In this document: positions 37,567 to 45,058 of the stretch, in pieces
How positions within the stretch are numbered: position 1 is the stretch's first letter
Layout of the letters: each line of letters starts with the position of its first letter
Assembly (NCBI RefSeq): GCF_023973145.1
Contig: NZ_CP099546.1
Span: forward strand, 2,852,001 to 2,916,000
Length of the DNA: 64,000 nucleotides
DNA from: Natronosalvus vescus
GTDB taxonomy: Archaea > Halobacteriota > Halobacteria > Halobacteriales > Natrialbaceae
Reading direction: 5' to 3'
The notes under the pieces: model-generated
What the model was told of the DNA's origin: nothing
What the model saw: only the letters and a program-made list of their open reading frames with translations
Database searches by the model: none
Position numbers and translations under genes: made by a program

Positions 37567-37658
37567 ATTCGATGCCAGGGGCCAGTCGATGAAAGGCTCG
37601 TTGGTTCGGCGGTCGAAAAACCGACAGTGGTTTTTTGTACTCGTTCTAAAACAGTGGT
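37567..37658. promoter_or_regulatory. Divergent promoter region of the SCO1 and P19-like genes
   Basis: Only 92 bp separate the two start codons. The plus strand has the AT-rich GTGGTTTTTTGTACTC stretch about 30-40 bases ahead of ATG 37659. Shared control of both lipoprotein genes is likely; I cannot identify the regulator. Confidence 0.4.
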
Positions 37659-38876
37659 ATGCCCCTCTCTCGGCGAGATCTGTTGTATACCACCGCGATC
37701 GGTGGGTCGCTGGGGTTCGCCGGCTGTCTCGAACGCCTGGGCTTCGAGGAACAGTCGGCCTGGGACACCCCACCCATGGTCGACGATCGTCCAGACGCCG
37801 TCTATATCCCGTCTTCGTCCGAGGAGATGGGTGTCTACGGACGGGCAAGCGACGGCGAGTACGTCGTCGAACTCTCCTTTACGTTCCCCCACCGGTTCTG
37901 GCTCGTCGCCGGTGATCGCGAACGCGTCGACGTCCAACCCGACGACACCCTCCACCTGATGATGACCGTCTGGGACGACGTCACCGGTGTCGTCCTCCCC
38001 GTCGATATGGGGCTGGAGATCGTCGACGCCGACGGCGATCTTGTCCACGGTGACACCCCGTGGTCGATGCTCTCCCAGCGGATGGGGTTTCACTACGGCG
38101 ACAACGTCACCCTCCCGGGCGAGGGTAGGTACACTGCACGCATGTCCGTTGGCCCCGTCACGACCCGTCGGACGGGCGACCTCGAGGGTCGCCTCGAGTC
38201 GCTGTCGACGCTGGAGGTGGACTTCGAGTACGCCCGATCGGATATCCACGATCTCTCGTTGAATCTGACCGACGAGGACGAACGGGGGACTCGAGGGGCG
38301 TTGCCGTTGATGGATCACAGTGACCACGGCGATCACGCTGGCGAGAGCAACGGAGATCGGGATGAATCCGATGGTCATGACAGTGACGACGACAGTCACA
38401 GCGATCACGACGACCACGGTGACCACGACGACAGTCACAGCGATCACGACGACCACGGTGACCACACCGATCACCCCACATCCCGCGGCCCAGCCGTCGA
38501 CAGCCTCCACGGTACGCTCCTCGGCACCGAAACGACCGGTGACGCTGCCATCGCCGCGCTCGTGACCGATCTCGAGCGATTCAGTGAGAACGGCGACCCG
38601 TATCTGGCCGTCTGTCCCCGAACGCCCTACAACGACGTCATCCTCCCGTTTATGTCGCTCTCGACGACGTTCGAGGCAGAGGGCTCGACGCTGCTCGAGT
38701 CCCGTCTCGTCGAAACGATCGATCACGAGTTCGGCCATCACTACGGGCTTGCTGCTGGTGAACTCGAGCAGGCCGATCGAGTCACCGTCACCGTCGACAC
38801 GCCGCCGCAGGTCTCGCGCCACGACGGGTACGAGACGGCCTTCTTCGAGTTCGATCCGATCACGTTCGAGCTGTAG
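37659..38876 (+). CDS. P19/Tp34-like (DUF7350-type) metal-binding lipoprotein with His-rich insert
   Basis: A 405-residue Tat lipoprotein (MPLSRRDLLYTTAIGGSLGFAGC). Residues about 70-205 resemble the P19/Tp34 iron-uptake family: LPVDMGLEIVDADGDLV, MGFHYGDNVTLPGEGRYTARM. A His/Asp-rich insert (about 225-275) follows, then a second beta domain (about 280-405). The family binds Cu/Fe at the cell surface to support metal uptake; for this protein metal binding is strongly suggested and iron versus copper is open. Divergent from SCO1, whose product carries a similar His/Asp stretch, so the two may share metal. The insert contains a perfect 39-bp tandem repeat. Confidence 0.78.
   Translation: MPLSRRDLLYTTAIGGSLGFAGCLERLGFEEQSAWDTPPMVDDRPDAVYIPSSSEEMGVYGRASDGEYVVELSFTFPHRFWLVAGDRERVDVQPDDTLHLMMTVWDDVTGVVLPVDMGLEIVDADGDLVHGDTPWSMLSQRMGFHYGDNVTLPGEGRYTARMSVGPVTTRRTGDLEGRLESLSTLEVDFEYARSDIHDLSLNLTDEDERGTRGALPLMDHSDHGDHAGESNGDRDESDGHDSDDDSHSDHDDHGDHDDSHSDHDDHGDHTDHPTSRGPAVDSLHGTLLGTETTGDAAIAALVTDLERFSENGDPYLAVCPRTPYNDVILPFMSLSTTFEAEGSTLLESRLVETIDHEFGHHYGLAAGELEQADRVTVTVDTPPQVSRHDGYETAFFEFDPITFEL
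38388..38465 (+). repeat. 39-bp tandem repeat coding DDSHSDHDDHGDH twice
   Basis: The 39-base unit starting GACGACAGTCACAGCGATC occurs at 38388 and again at 38427 without change, encoding 13 residues each time. The frame is kept, so copy number could vary by slippage without breaking the gene. Confidence 0.85.
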
Positions 38877-38925
38877 TGATGATGGGCCCGTCGATTTCCG
38901 TTGAACGTCCGTGAACTACCCCACC

Positions 38926-39019
38926 CTACCGCTCGCCTGACGGCTCGCGCTTGAGGGTGGGGCTTCCTGTTTCAACGACGCGCTTTGCAGATACGAACGT
39001 ATCCACAGGGAGTGCAGTC
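38926..39019 (-). pseudogene. tnpB: C-terminal fragment of the tnpB interrupted by the copy 2 transposon
   Basis: Reading the minus strand downwards from 39019 gives TALPVDTFVSAKRVVETG, then SPTLKREPSGER and a TAG at 38926-38928. This is the expected C-terminus of the lineage-3 TnpB whose body lies at 40444-41583; the two are separated only by the transposon at 39025-40443. The element's own right-end hairpin (GCCCCACCCT with AGGGTGGGG) follows and ends GGTAGTTCAC at 38911. Confidence 0.8.
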
Positions 39020-39024
39020 TCTAC

Positions 39025-40443
39025 AGGCGGTCAAGGCAGAGTGCCTCGGGGCTTGACCCCGAGGGTGAATGCCGACAACGCCTAACCTATCAACGCTAAT
39101 CCATACATTTACAACACCCAAGTACGTCGATTAGGGTATGGAAAAGTCGCTTACGAAGACACTCGTCTTCCAACTCCAATCCGATGACAAGCGACTTCTC
39201 TCCGACGCGTATAATGAAGCTCGGTGGGTGTACAATCAGACCATCCGATTAGCAAAAGATGGGATGGACTGGGGCGACATTTCGCCACGTCTTGAAGACG
39301 ATGCCGACCTCGTGAAGAACACCACGCAACGAATCGTCGCCAAGGCACTTGATGCAGTTCAGCAGTCCTACGACCGCGACGACTACAACACGCCCAGTCA
39401 CGAGAAGACTGGGCCGTACCCGTTGCGGATGAACTTCACTGAAGGCTACAATCTCACGCTCGAAGACGACGGCATACACTATCGCATCAGTGCCAAGCCG
39501 TACAATCCGGTGAACGGCAAGCTTCGTGGCGCACCAGACACCCTCGAACTCCTCGAACACGCCCTCGAAAGTGACGAATGGCGGGTGGGAACCGCTGAAG
39601 CGATGACTCGCAACGGCAACCACGAACTCCACGTCAACGTCACTGACCTCGAAGCAACAGTCCAAGACAAGACTGACGCTCACACCATCGTGGGTGTGGA
39701 CATTAATGAGGGCTGTGTAGCTCTTGCCGCCCTTCGTGATGACGACATCGTTGATTCCGTGGTTATCGACTACCCGGAAATCAAGAAAGAGCGCCATCGG
39801 TACTTCACGATGCGTAAGCGAATGCAGAACGTTGGGCAGACAGCGTTCGACCGTATATTCGAGAACAAAGAGGAGCGATACGTTCACGACCAACTCCATC
39901 AAGTCTCCCGACGGGTCGTGGAGTGGGTTCAGCAATTCGAGTCGCCGCTCGTTGTGTTTGAAGACCTCAAGCATATGCGAGATTTGATTGATTACGGTAC
40001 TCGGATGAATCGTCGGTTGCACTCACTACCGTTTCACAAACTCCGTTCGTTCGTCGCGTACAAAGCGGCGTTCGAGGGGATTCCAAGCGATGACATCGAC
40101 CCGGCGTACACCAGCCAGACGTGTTCTTTTACTGAGTGTGAGCATACGGCTCGGTCGAATCGTCGGAAGAAGCGGTTCAAGTGCAACGCGTGTGGTCGGC
40201 AAGACCACGCTGACCGGAACGCGGCAGTGAATATTGCGAAGAAAGGATTGGAGAAGTTGAATCGAAATGTGCCTGCTCTCAACACGTTGCCGACTGTTCG
40301 GAAACTGCGACGGCAGACATCGGGCTGTGTGAATCAGCCGACCGTGACCCACCCGACCGTTCGAGGCTATCAGACCGATGGTCGCATGGGTGTGTCCGAC
40401 TAATCCACGGGAAGCCTCGGGGCTTGACCCCGAGGCGATTCAC
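39025..40443 (+). mobile_element. IS200/IS605-type transposon, TnpB only, copy 2, nested in another tnpB
   Basis: A 1419-bp element nearly identical to 28243-29660. It begins AGGCGG after TCTAC (39020-39024) and ends TTCAC at 40443, with the same CCTCGGGG hairpin at 39044-39064 and 40415-40435. It splits a tnpB gene of an unrelated lineage on the other strand; removing it and keeping one TCTAC restores that reading frame. Confidence 0.88.
39138..40403 (+). CDS. tnpB: RNA-guided endonuclease TnpB (transposon copy 2)
   Basis: 421 residues, same length as the protein at 28355 and differing at scattered positions (for example NGCVALAAL-type changes near Asp188 and YDRDDYN for YNRDDYN). RuvC residues are intact (IVGVDIN, VVFEDL, HADRNAAVNI) and the zinc-ribbon cysteines are kept (TCSFTEC, FKCNAC). 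Long stretches of DNA in the middle of the gene are identical between the copies while the ends differ more, which would fit recent movement or gene conversion. The 3' part overlaps the predicted guide RNA. Confidence 0.93.
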   Translation: MEKSLTKTLVFQLQSDDKRLLSDAYNEARWVYNQTIRLAKDGMDWGDISPRLEDDADLVKNTTQRIVAKALDAVQQSYDRDDYNTPSHEKTGPYPLRMNFTEGYNLTLEDDGIHYRISAKPYNPVNGKLRGAPDTLELLEHALESDEWRVGTAEAMTRNGNHELHVNVTDLEATVQDKTDAHTIVGVDINEGCVALAALRDDDIVDSVVIDYPEIKKERHRYFTMRKRMQNVGQTAFDRIFENKEERYVHDQLHQVSRRVVEWVQQFESPLVVFEDLKHMRDLIDYGTRMNRRLHSLPFHKLRSFVAYKAAFEGIPSDDIDPAYTSQTCSFTECEHTARSNRRKKRFKCNACGRQDHADRNAAVNIAKKGLEKLNRNVPALNTLPTVRKLRRQTSGCVNQPTVTHPTVRGYQTDGRMGVSD

Positions 40444-41583
40444 AGGCGTTGGTTCGGAGTATCCCACTCCTACATCTCCGAGGCCGCGAGAAAGAATGTT
40501 CCACGCCGCATTCGCGTCCCTGTCCGCCTCAAACCCACACGCCGGACAGGAGTGTTCACGAACCCACAACGGCTTCTCCGTCGAGACGCCGCAGGACGCG
40601 CACTCCTTGGTCGTCCCTCTCGGGTCGACCTCCACGAAGTGCGTTCCTTCGCGTTCGCACTTGTATTCGAGCAACGAGAGGAACGTTTGCCACCCCGCAG
40701 ACGCCGTGTTGCGGCTGTTCGACGGCGACTCCATCATCCCCTTCACGTTCAGGTCTTCGACCGCTACGAGGTCGTACTCCCGAGCGTAGTACGCCGAGAG
40801 TTTGTGCAAGAAGTCCCGCCGCTTCCGTTTCAGGCCGGCGTAACACTCCGCCACGCGCCGCCGTTGCTTCTCGTAGTTGTTCGACCCGTGTTGCTTCCGC
40901 GAGAGTGTCCGCTGTTCGCGTTCCAAGCGTTCACGTTCGTTCGAGAGGTCGAGCGACCCGACCGCCGTGCCGTCGGTGTCGTGGGCGTACTTGAGAATCC
41001 CTACGTCGATACCAACCACGTCGGTCAGTTTGTCGGATTTCTCGGGTGGTTCGCGATCCACTTCAACGCCGAACGTGGCGAACCACTCGCCCGTCGGCTC
41101 TTTCTTGAGCGTGATCTGCTTGAGTTTCGCGTTGTCAGGGGTGGCGCGGTGAAGCCGTATCGGTATGTCCGCGAGTTTCGAGAGTGACAGCACAGTCTGA
41201 CCGCCCTTCTTGTCGAGCTTGAAGCCAGACTGACTGTACGTAAAACTACGGAACTCCCGTGGTGGCTTCCACGTGAGTTGACCGACGCCGTAGCCGTTCT
41301 CCTTGAGTTTGGAGAGGCCTTTGACGTTCTGCTCGATTCGCATGACCGCCGTTTGCAGAACTGTCGAGTACACGTCTGAAAGGGCCTCCCACCAATCTTT
41401 CAGAGACGGGACTTCGTCCCGGATGGATCGAACACGCTGATTGAGCGTGCCTGACCCCTCAGGGATTTGGTCAAAGCGGTAGAGCGCGTGATTGTACAGT
41501 TGCCTACAAATGTCTCGGTGGCGGTTCAACTCCTCGCGGTGGGCGTCGGACGGATTGAGACGGTACTTGTAGGCGTAGTACAT
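40279..41583 (-). pseudogene. tnpB: Interrupted TnpB (lineage 3), N-terminal part fused to transposon sequence
   Basis: The open frame starts MYYAYKYRLNPSDAHREEL. It keeps Asp193 (VVGIDVG), Glu276 (LVAVEDLNV), Asp356 (RDANAAWNIL) and zinc-ribbon cysteines 328, 331, 346 and 349. Native sequence runs to about residue 381 (GYSEPTPV); the next 53 residues come from the right end of transposon copy 2 read backwards. The true last 31 residues are found at 38926-39019. All catalytic parts precede the break, so the truncated protein could still fold, but the element has lost its own right end next to the gene and hence its guide RNA. Confidence 0.85.
40343..40459 (+). ncRNA. Predicted TnpB guide (omega/re) RNA, copy 2
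   Basis: Expected, by analogy, to span the 3' end of tnpB, the hairpin at 40415-40435 and about 16 bases of flank from 40444 (AGGCGTTGGTTCGGAG). That flank belongs to the interrupted lineage-3 tnpB. Only the hairpin and flank are seen directly. Confidence 0.35.
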
Positions 41584-41586
41584 CCG

Positions 41587-41718
41587 TTACTCTCGTTCCT
41601 CGATTAGTTCGTCAAGTTTCTCACGGACGAACGATGAGAGGTTGAGGTGTTGGCCCTCTATCCACTCGTCTTGATCCTCCCGGATGGTGATTGTCTTCCG
41701 TTTCACCGTAATGCACAC
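41587..41718 (-). CDS. Small ribbon-helix-helix protein preceding TnpB
   Basis: The minus strand from a GTG at 41718 reads 43 residues: VCITVKRKTITIREDQDEW, then a helix-rich stretch with LSSFVREKLDELIEERE and a TAA. The pattern of a short beta strand (KRKTITI) followed by two helices with SSFVREKLDE is that of a ribbon-helix-helix DNA binder. It ends three bases before the lineage-3 tnpB start, so it is likely co-transcribed and may repress the element. The internal GTG at 41706 is an equally possible start. Confidence 0.6.
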   Translation of the reverse strand: MCITVKRKTITIREDQDEWIEGQHLNLSSFVREKLDELIEERE

Positions 41719-42106
41719 TATGCACGCCACACGCATAATAACTTCGGTGAACGTTGGCCTGTGGGCCGAGCATCAAACGTGCTTGAGAAATGTGCGGCGC
41801 TGTATCCCCTCCCTGCTCACGCCTTCGGCGCTCGCTGAGGAAGGGGGCTTAGCGCCTACTTTCAGCTAAACGGTGTGAACGATGAGAACGGCGGGATATC
41901 CCACCCGTGTATTAACCACTACAGGCCACGTCCGGTATCGAGCGTGTAGGAAGAGGGGGATACACACTTTCGAACGTCCAGTTTGCGTGACTCTACGTTC
42001 GTACTCACTGTTCGCACGAGGAAATTCGTAACCGTCACGTAAAACTCGAGGTTGCAACCACCTAATTCCTCCATAACAAACACCACTGGAGGTGAAGCTG
42101 TCCGGT
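41719..42106. other. Left part of the lineage-3 transposon and intergenic space
   Basis: Near 41800-41840 CCCCTCCCT and AGGAAGGGGG flank an inner GCCTTCGGC-type palindrome, like the left-end hairpins of the other TnpB elements. Past about 41870 I see no gene until 42107. GGAGGTGA at 42088-42095 is the ribosome-binding site of the next gene. Confidence 0.5.
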
Positions 42107-42307
42107 ATGTCACAATCGAATCAACCGCGGGTGACCGTTGGCTGTCCCGCCTGTGCCACCCCCGTTTCAGCCCCCGTTCCCGGCGGTCCAGGCCTTCGCG
42201 GCGTCGAACACGGTCGCGAAAGCGAGTGGGAGGAGTCACATCGATTGAACGGACTCGAGACCACCTGTCGAAACTGCGGCCATCAGGTCGAACTCTACTA
42301 TTACTGA
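42107..42307 (+). CDS. Small CPxC zinc-ribbon protein
   Basis: A 66-residue protein starting MSQSNQPRVTVGCPACATPV, with a second knuckle CRNCGHQVELYYY at the end; the four cysteines fit one zinc site. Haloarchaea encode many such micro-proteins, mostly of unknown function. The start at 42107 is supported by GGAGGTGA at 42088-42095 upstream. It precedes the RNase H-like gene by 75 bp. Confidence 0.75.
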   Translation: MSQSNQPRVTVGCPACATPVSAPVPGGPGLRGVEHGRESEWEESHRLNGLETTCRNCGHQVELYYY

Positions 42308-42382
42308 TCGTCTCTCGTCGAGCACGGACGCGCCCCTCCGCGAACCCACACGTTTTTGCGGACAGCCGACCCCACATCGGAC

Positions 42383-43153
42383 GTGTACATCGAGAACAGC
42401 TTTCTTCCCGTCCGCGGGGTCGGTGAGACCACCGAACGCCGCCTCTGGGAACACGGCATTACCCACTGGGACGAGTTCGACGGCAGCGTCGTCGGGCCAA
42501 CGGTCGCCGACCGCATCGAGGCGTTCATCGAGGACGGCCGGCGTCACCTCGAGGCCGGGGACGTCTCGCCGTTCGCCGAGGCGCTCCCGGCGGCGAGTAG
42601 CTGGCGATTCTACGAGAACGTTCGCGAGGACGTCTGTTACCTCGACATCGAGACGACGGGGCTCGACGCGGCCCGCCACGACGTGACGACCGTGAGCCTC
42701 CACCGGCGGGGCGACACCAGGACATTCGTCAACGGGCAGGATCTCACCGCCGACGCGCTCCGGGCCGAACTGGCAGCATCCTCGGCGCTCGTCACCTTCA
42801 ACGGTCAGCGCTTCGACGTGCCCTTCCTCGAGACGGCTCTCGACATCGAGATCGCGCTCCCACACATCGACCTCATGTATCCGTGTCGAAAGCTCGACCT
42901 GACGGGTGGGCTCAAACGGATCGAGCGCGACCTCGGGATCGAGCGCGACCAGCCCGACATCAGCGGTCGCGACGCCGTTCGGCTCTGGCATCAGTACGAA
43001 CGCGGCGACGACGATGCCCTCGAGACACTCGTCCAGTACAATCAGGCCGACACCGCAAACCTCGAGCCGTTGATGGAAACCGTCGCCAACCAACTGCACG
43101 AGACCGTCTTCGAGCGAGTCTGTGGCGAGACAGTCGCTGGCCGGCATCGGTAG
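42383..43153 (+). CDS. RNase H-like (YprB-type) 3'-5' exonuclease-like protein
   Basis: A 256-residue protein. N-terminal helices (SFLPVRGVGETTERRLWEHG, resembling a helix-hairpin-helix) precede an RNase H-like exonuclease domain. That domain carries YLDIETTGLD (two acidic metal ligands), LVTFNGQRFDVPFLE, HIDLMYPCRK, and a final QYNQADTANLEPL that supplies the last Asp. This is the DEDD pattern of YprB-like nucleases; the substrate is unknown. I take GTG 42383 as start; longer frames begin with weak TTG. A thioesterase gene follows after seven bases. Confidence 0.8.
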   Translation: MYIENSFLPVRGVGETTERRLWEHGITHWDEFDGSVVGPTVADRIEAFIEDGRRHLEAGDVSPFAEALPAASSWRFYENVREDVCYLDIETTGLDAARHDVTTVSLHRRGDTRTFVNGQDLTADALRAELAASSALVTFNGQRFDVPFLETALDIEIALPHIDLMYPCRKLDLTGGLKRIERDLGIERDQPDISGRDAVRLWHQYERGDDDALETLVQYNQADTANLEPLMETVANQLHETVFERVCGETVAGRHR

Positions 43154-43160
43154 GGTCACC

Positions 43161-43553
43161 ATGTCCGATCCCCTTACCACCTATCACACCGATATCGACG
43201 TTCGCCTCCGCGACGTCGACTTCATGGGCCACGTCAACAACGCCGTCTACGCGACCTACCTCGAGCAAGCTCGTGCCGGATTCTTTCGGGACGTCCTCGA
43301 GGTGTCTCTGGATCAGGTCGATACGGTGCTCGCCCGTCTCGAACTCGAGTATCACCGGCCGATCGAGGCCGAACAGCGTGTGGGCGTCGAGCTCAGGGTG
43401 CCCGAACTCGGTACTTCGAGCATTCCGATGTCGTACACGATCACTGCCGACGGTGCATCCGCGGCGACCGGCAAGACGGTACAGGTCGTCGTCGACCGGG
43501 AAACGGGGGCGTCACGCCCGATTCCGGACGCCTGGCGCGAGCGGCTCGAATGA
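43161..43553 (+). CDS. Hot-dog fold acyl-CoA thioesterase
   Basis: A 130-residue 4-hydroxybenzoyl-CoA thioesterase/FadM-type protein. It has the active-site motif RLRDVDFMGHVNNAVYATYLEQAR, where the Asp and the GHVNN loop form the catalytic and CoA-binding region, and the closing VVVDRETGASRPIPDAWR. It should hydrolyse an acyl-CoA in the cytoplasm; the chain is unknown. ATG 43161 lies seven bases after the exonuclease stop, suggesting an operon without an obvious shared pathway. Confidence 0.88.
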   Translation: MSDPLTTYHTDIDVRLRDVDFMGHVNNAVYATYLEQARAGFFRDVLEVSLDQVDTVLARLELEYHRPIEAEQRVGVELRVPELGTSSIPMSYTITADGASAATGKTVQVVVDRETGASRPIPDAWRERLE

Positions 43554-43684
43554 TAATCTGCGTACACGGGATCCTCTGTCGAGCCTCTTGTTCGTGACGT
43601 CGGACGGTTGTACTACTGGTGTGAACGTGTCGTCGGTGCTCTCGGTCGCTCGTCTGAACGAGCAGACGTACCCGTCACGGCCGT

Positions 43685-43939
43685 CTAGTCGAGAATATCG
43701 ACGGTACCGTCGCTTTTGACGACGATATCGTACCCACAGAACCGAAAGGCAACTTCACCCGGGCTTCGAAGGGTACCGTCCTCTCGAGGTGCAAAGAGGG
43801 AATCGAGTGCTTCTGGATTGAGAACGTCGTACAGTGCGTCGTACTCTGGTGGCTCGATATCGATCGGATCGACACCTTCTTCGTCGGCTACCGCTTCGAC
43901 AATTCGGAAACTAAGAGGGGGTTGTTCCTGTGTGTCCAT
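43685..43939 (-). CDS. HalOD1 output-domain protein
   Basis: An 84-residue protein beginning MDTQEQPPLSFRIVEAVADEEGVDPIDIEPPEY, a clear HalOD1 domain, with GEVAFRFCGYDIVVKSDGTVDI at the end. HalOD1 proteins are small haloarchaeal output modules thought to act in signal transduction; none has a firm biochemical role. A TATA-like TATAAA near 44030 on the upstream side would start a transcript ahead of ATG 43939. Convergent with the thioesterase. Confidence 0.87.
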   Translation of the reverse strand: MDTQEQPPLSFRIVEAVADEEGVDPIDIEPPEYDALYDVLNPEALDSLFAPREDGTLRSPGEVAFRFCGYDIVVKSDGTVDILD

Positions 43940-44335
43940 TCGGTCGGCTGAGAGTAGCATTGCAGGATGCTTTTCACGCCCAGATATAAATCCTGTGGCC
44001 TCAATGCCTTCTTGCAGCACAATAGTGTACTATAAACGCCAAATTAATACTTCAATGTATATATTGGGCATGGAAATACAATTGAAACTACGAATTATTC
44101 GACACCGAGAACGTCTACCTGCCCAAATCGACCGTTCCAATCCGATATTGAAGTTCACCGTTCGGTGCCTGAAACAACGAGTGAACGTTCTCGATCAAAA
44201 CAATTACAAGTATTACCGGTTCAGAACCGGGCCGCTCGTGACAGTACCTCCGTCGTCATCGCATTCAGCAGGAACGAACCCGAGCCCACATCCGAATGGA
44301 GGGGGCGAGTCCCACGAGAGTCGAGACGATAACAG
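43940..44335. other. Intergenic, AT-rich, no gene seen
   Basis: Between the HalOD1 gene and tRNA-Thr. AT-rich around 44030-44110, with TATAAA and TATATATT promoter-like elements. An open frame crosses it, but its composition is not gene-like. Confidence 0.5.
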
Positions 44336-44409
44336 AGCCAGGGCCGGGATTTGAACCCGGGAACTCTCGATTACAAGTCGAGTGCATGTACCGCCCATGC
44401 TCCCCTGGC
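44336..44409 (-). tRNA. tRNA-Thr (anticodon TGT)
   Basis: The minus strand folds as a 74-base tRNA: acceptor GCCAGGG with CCCTGGC, D-stem GCAT/ATGC with GG in the loop, anticodon stem CTCGA/TCGAG around CTTGTAA (anticodon TGT), variable AGTTC, T-arm CCGGG-TTCAAAT-CCCGG, discriminator T. CCA is not encoded. The base at position 8 is G, not the near-universal T, and the first D-loop base is G, not A. No intron. Confidence 0.85.
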
Positions 44410-44421
44410 GCGGTCTGTGAG

Positions 44422-44934
44422 TTATCCCTCATCCTTTGAGTGTGTATCGTTTTTCATCGACCCCTCGAGTCGACGTTCGAAACCGATTCGAAACGGTGTA
44501 TATCCTGCTTGCCGGTAAAACTGCCTGGCCGCTTCATTGGCTGCCATCGCCTCGAGGGAGATCACGTCGACGCCTCGCTCGACGAGGTCGGACTCGACCG
44601 CCTCCAGGAGCCGCGAACCGAGACCCTGTCCCCGGAGGGCAGGGTCGACGTACAGGTTCGAGAGCAAGCCACGCGTACAATCGAGGTCGAGGGATCCGTG
44701 TTCGACCGAAAACGAGGCGAAGCCGACGATCGAACCACGATGCCGCGCGACGAGCAGTCCGCCATCTACCTGGTGGGCTCTGAGCAGCGCCTGCATCGTT
44801 TCCCGGTTCGATTCAGCGTGCACGTGCGAGCCGTGCTGGCGTTGATTGATGGCCAACCGTACCCATAGCTCGGTGATCGCCTCGAGATCGTCGGGCGTCG
44901 CCGGTTCGATCGTGATGTCGTCGGTGTCCGTCAT
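44422..44934 (-). CDS. GNAT-family N-acetyltransferase
   Basis: A 170-residue single-domain GNAT. The acetyl-CoA pyrophosphate loop is LYVDPALRGQGLGSRLLEAVE (R/Q-x-x-G-x-G/A type), with the N-terminal IEPATPDDLEAITELWVRL and the C-terminal NEAARQFYRQAGYTPF typical of RimI-like enzymes. The acceptor is unknown. Its stop is 12 bases from the 5' end of tRNA-Thr on the same strand. Confidence 0.9.
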   Translation of the reverse strand: MTDTDDITIEPATPDDLEAITELWVRLAINQRQHGSHVHAESNRETMQALLRAHQVDGGLLVARHRGSIVGFASFSVEHGSLDLDCTRGLLSNLYVDPALRGQGLGSRLLEAVESDLVERGVDVISLEAMAANEAARQFYRQAGYTPFRIGFERRLEGSMKNDTHSKDEG

Positions 44935-45058
44935 TCGTCGTCTCCTCCCGATAGTCGGTGCGTGTCACTCGAGCACGCGAACCAATATAATCGCTGTCGA
45001 ACCGGAACTGGTGCATCTTCGCCAGCCGTTCGCTCGCCCACCACACGCAGGGTGTCGG

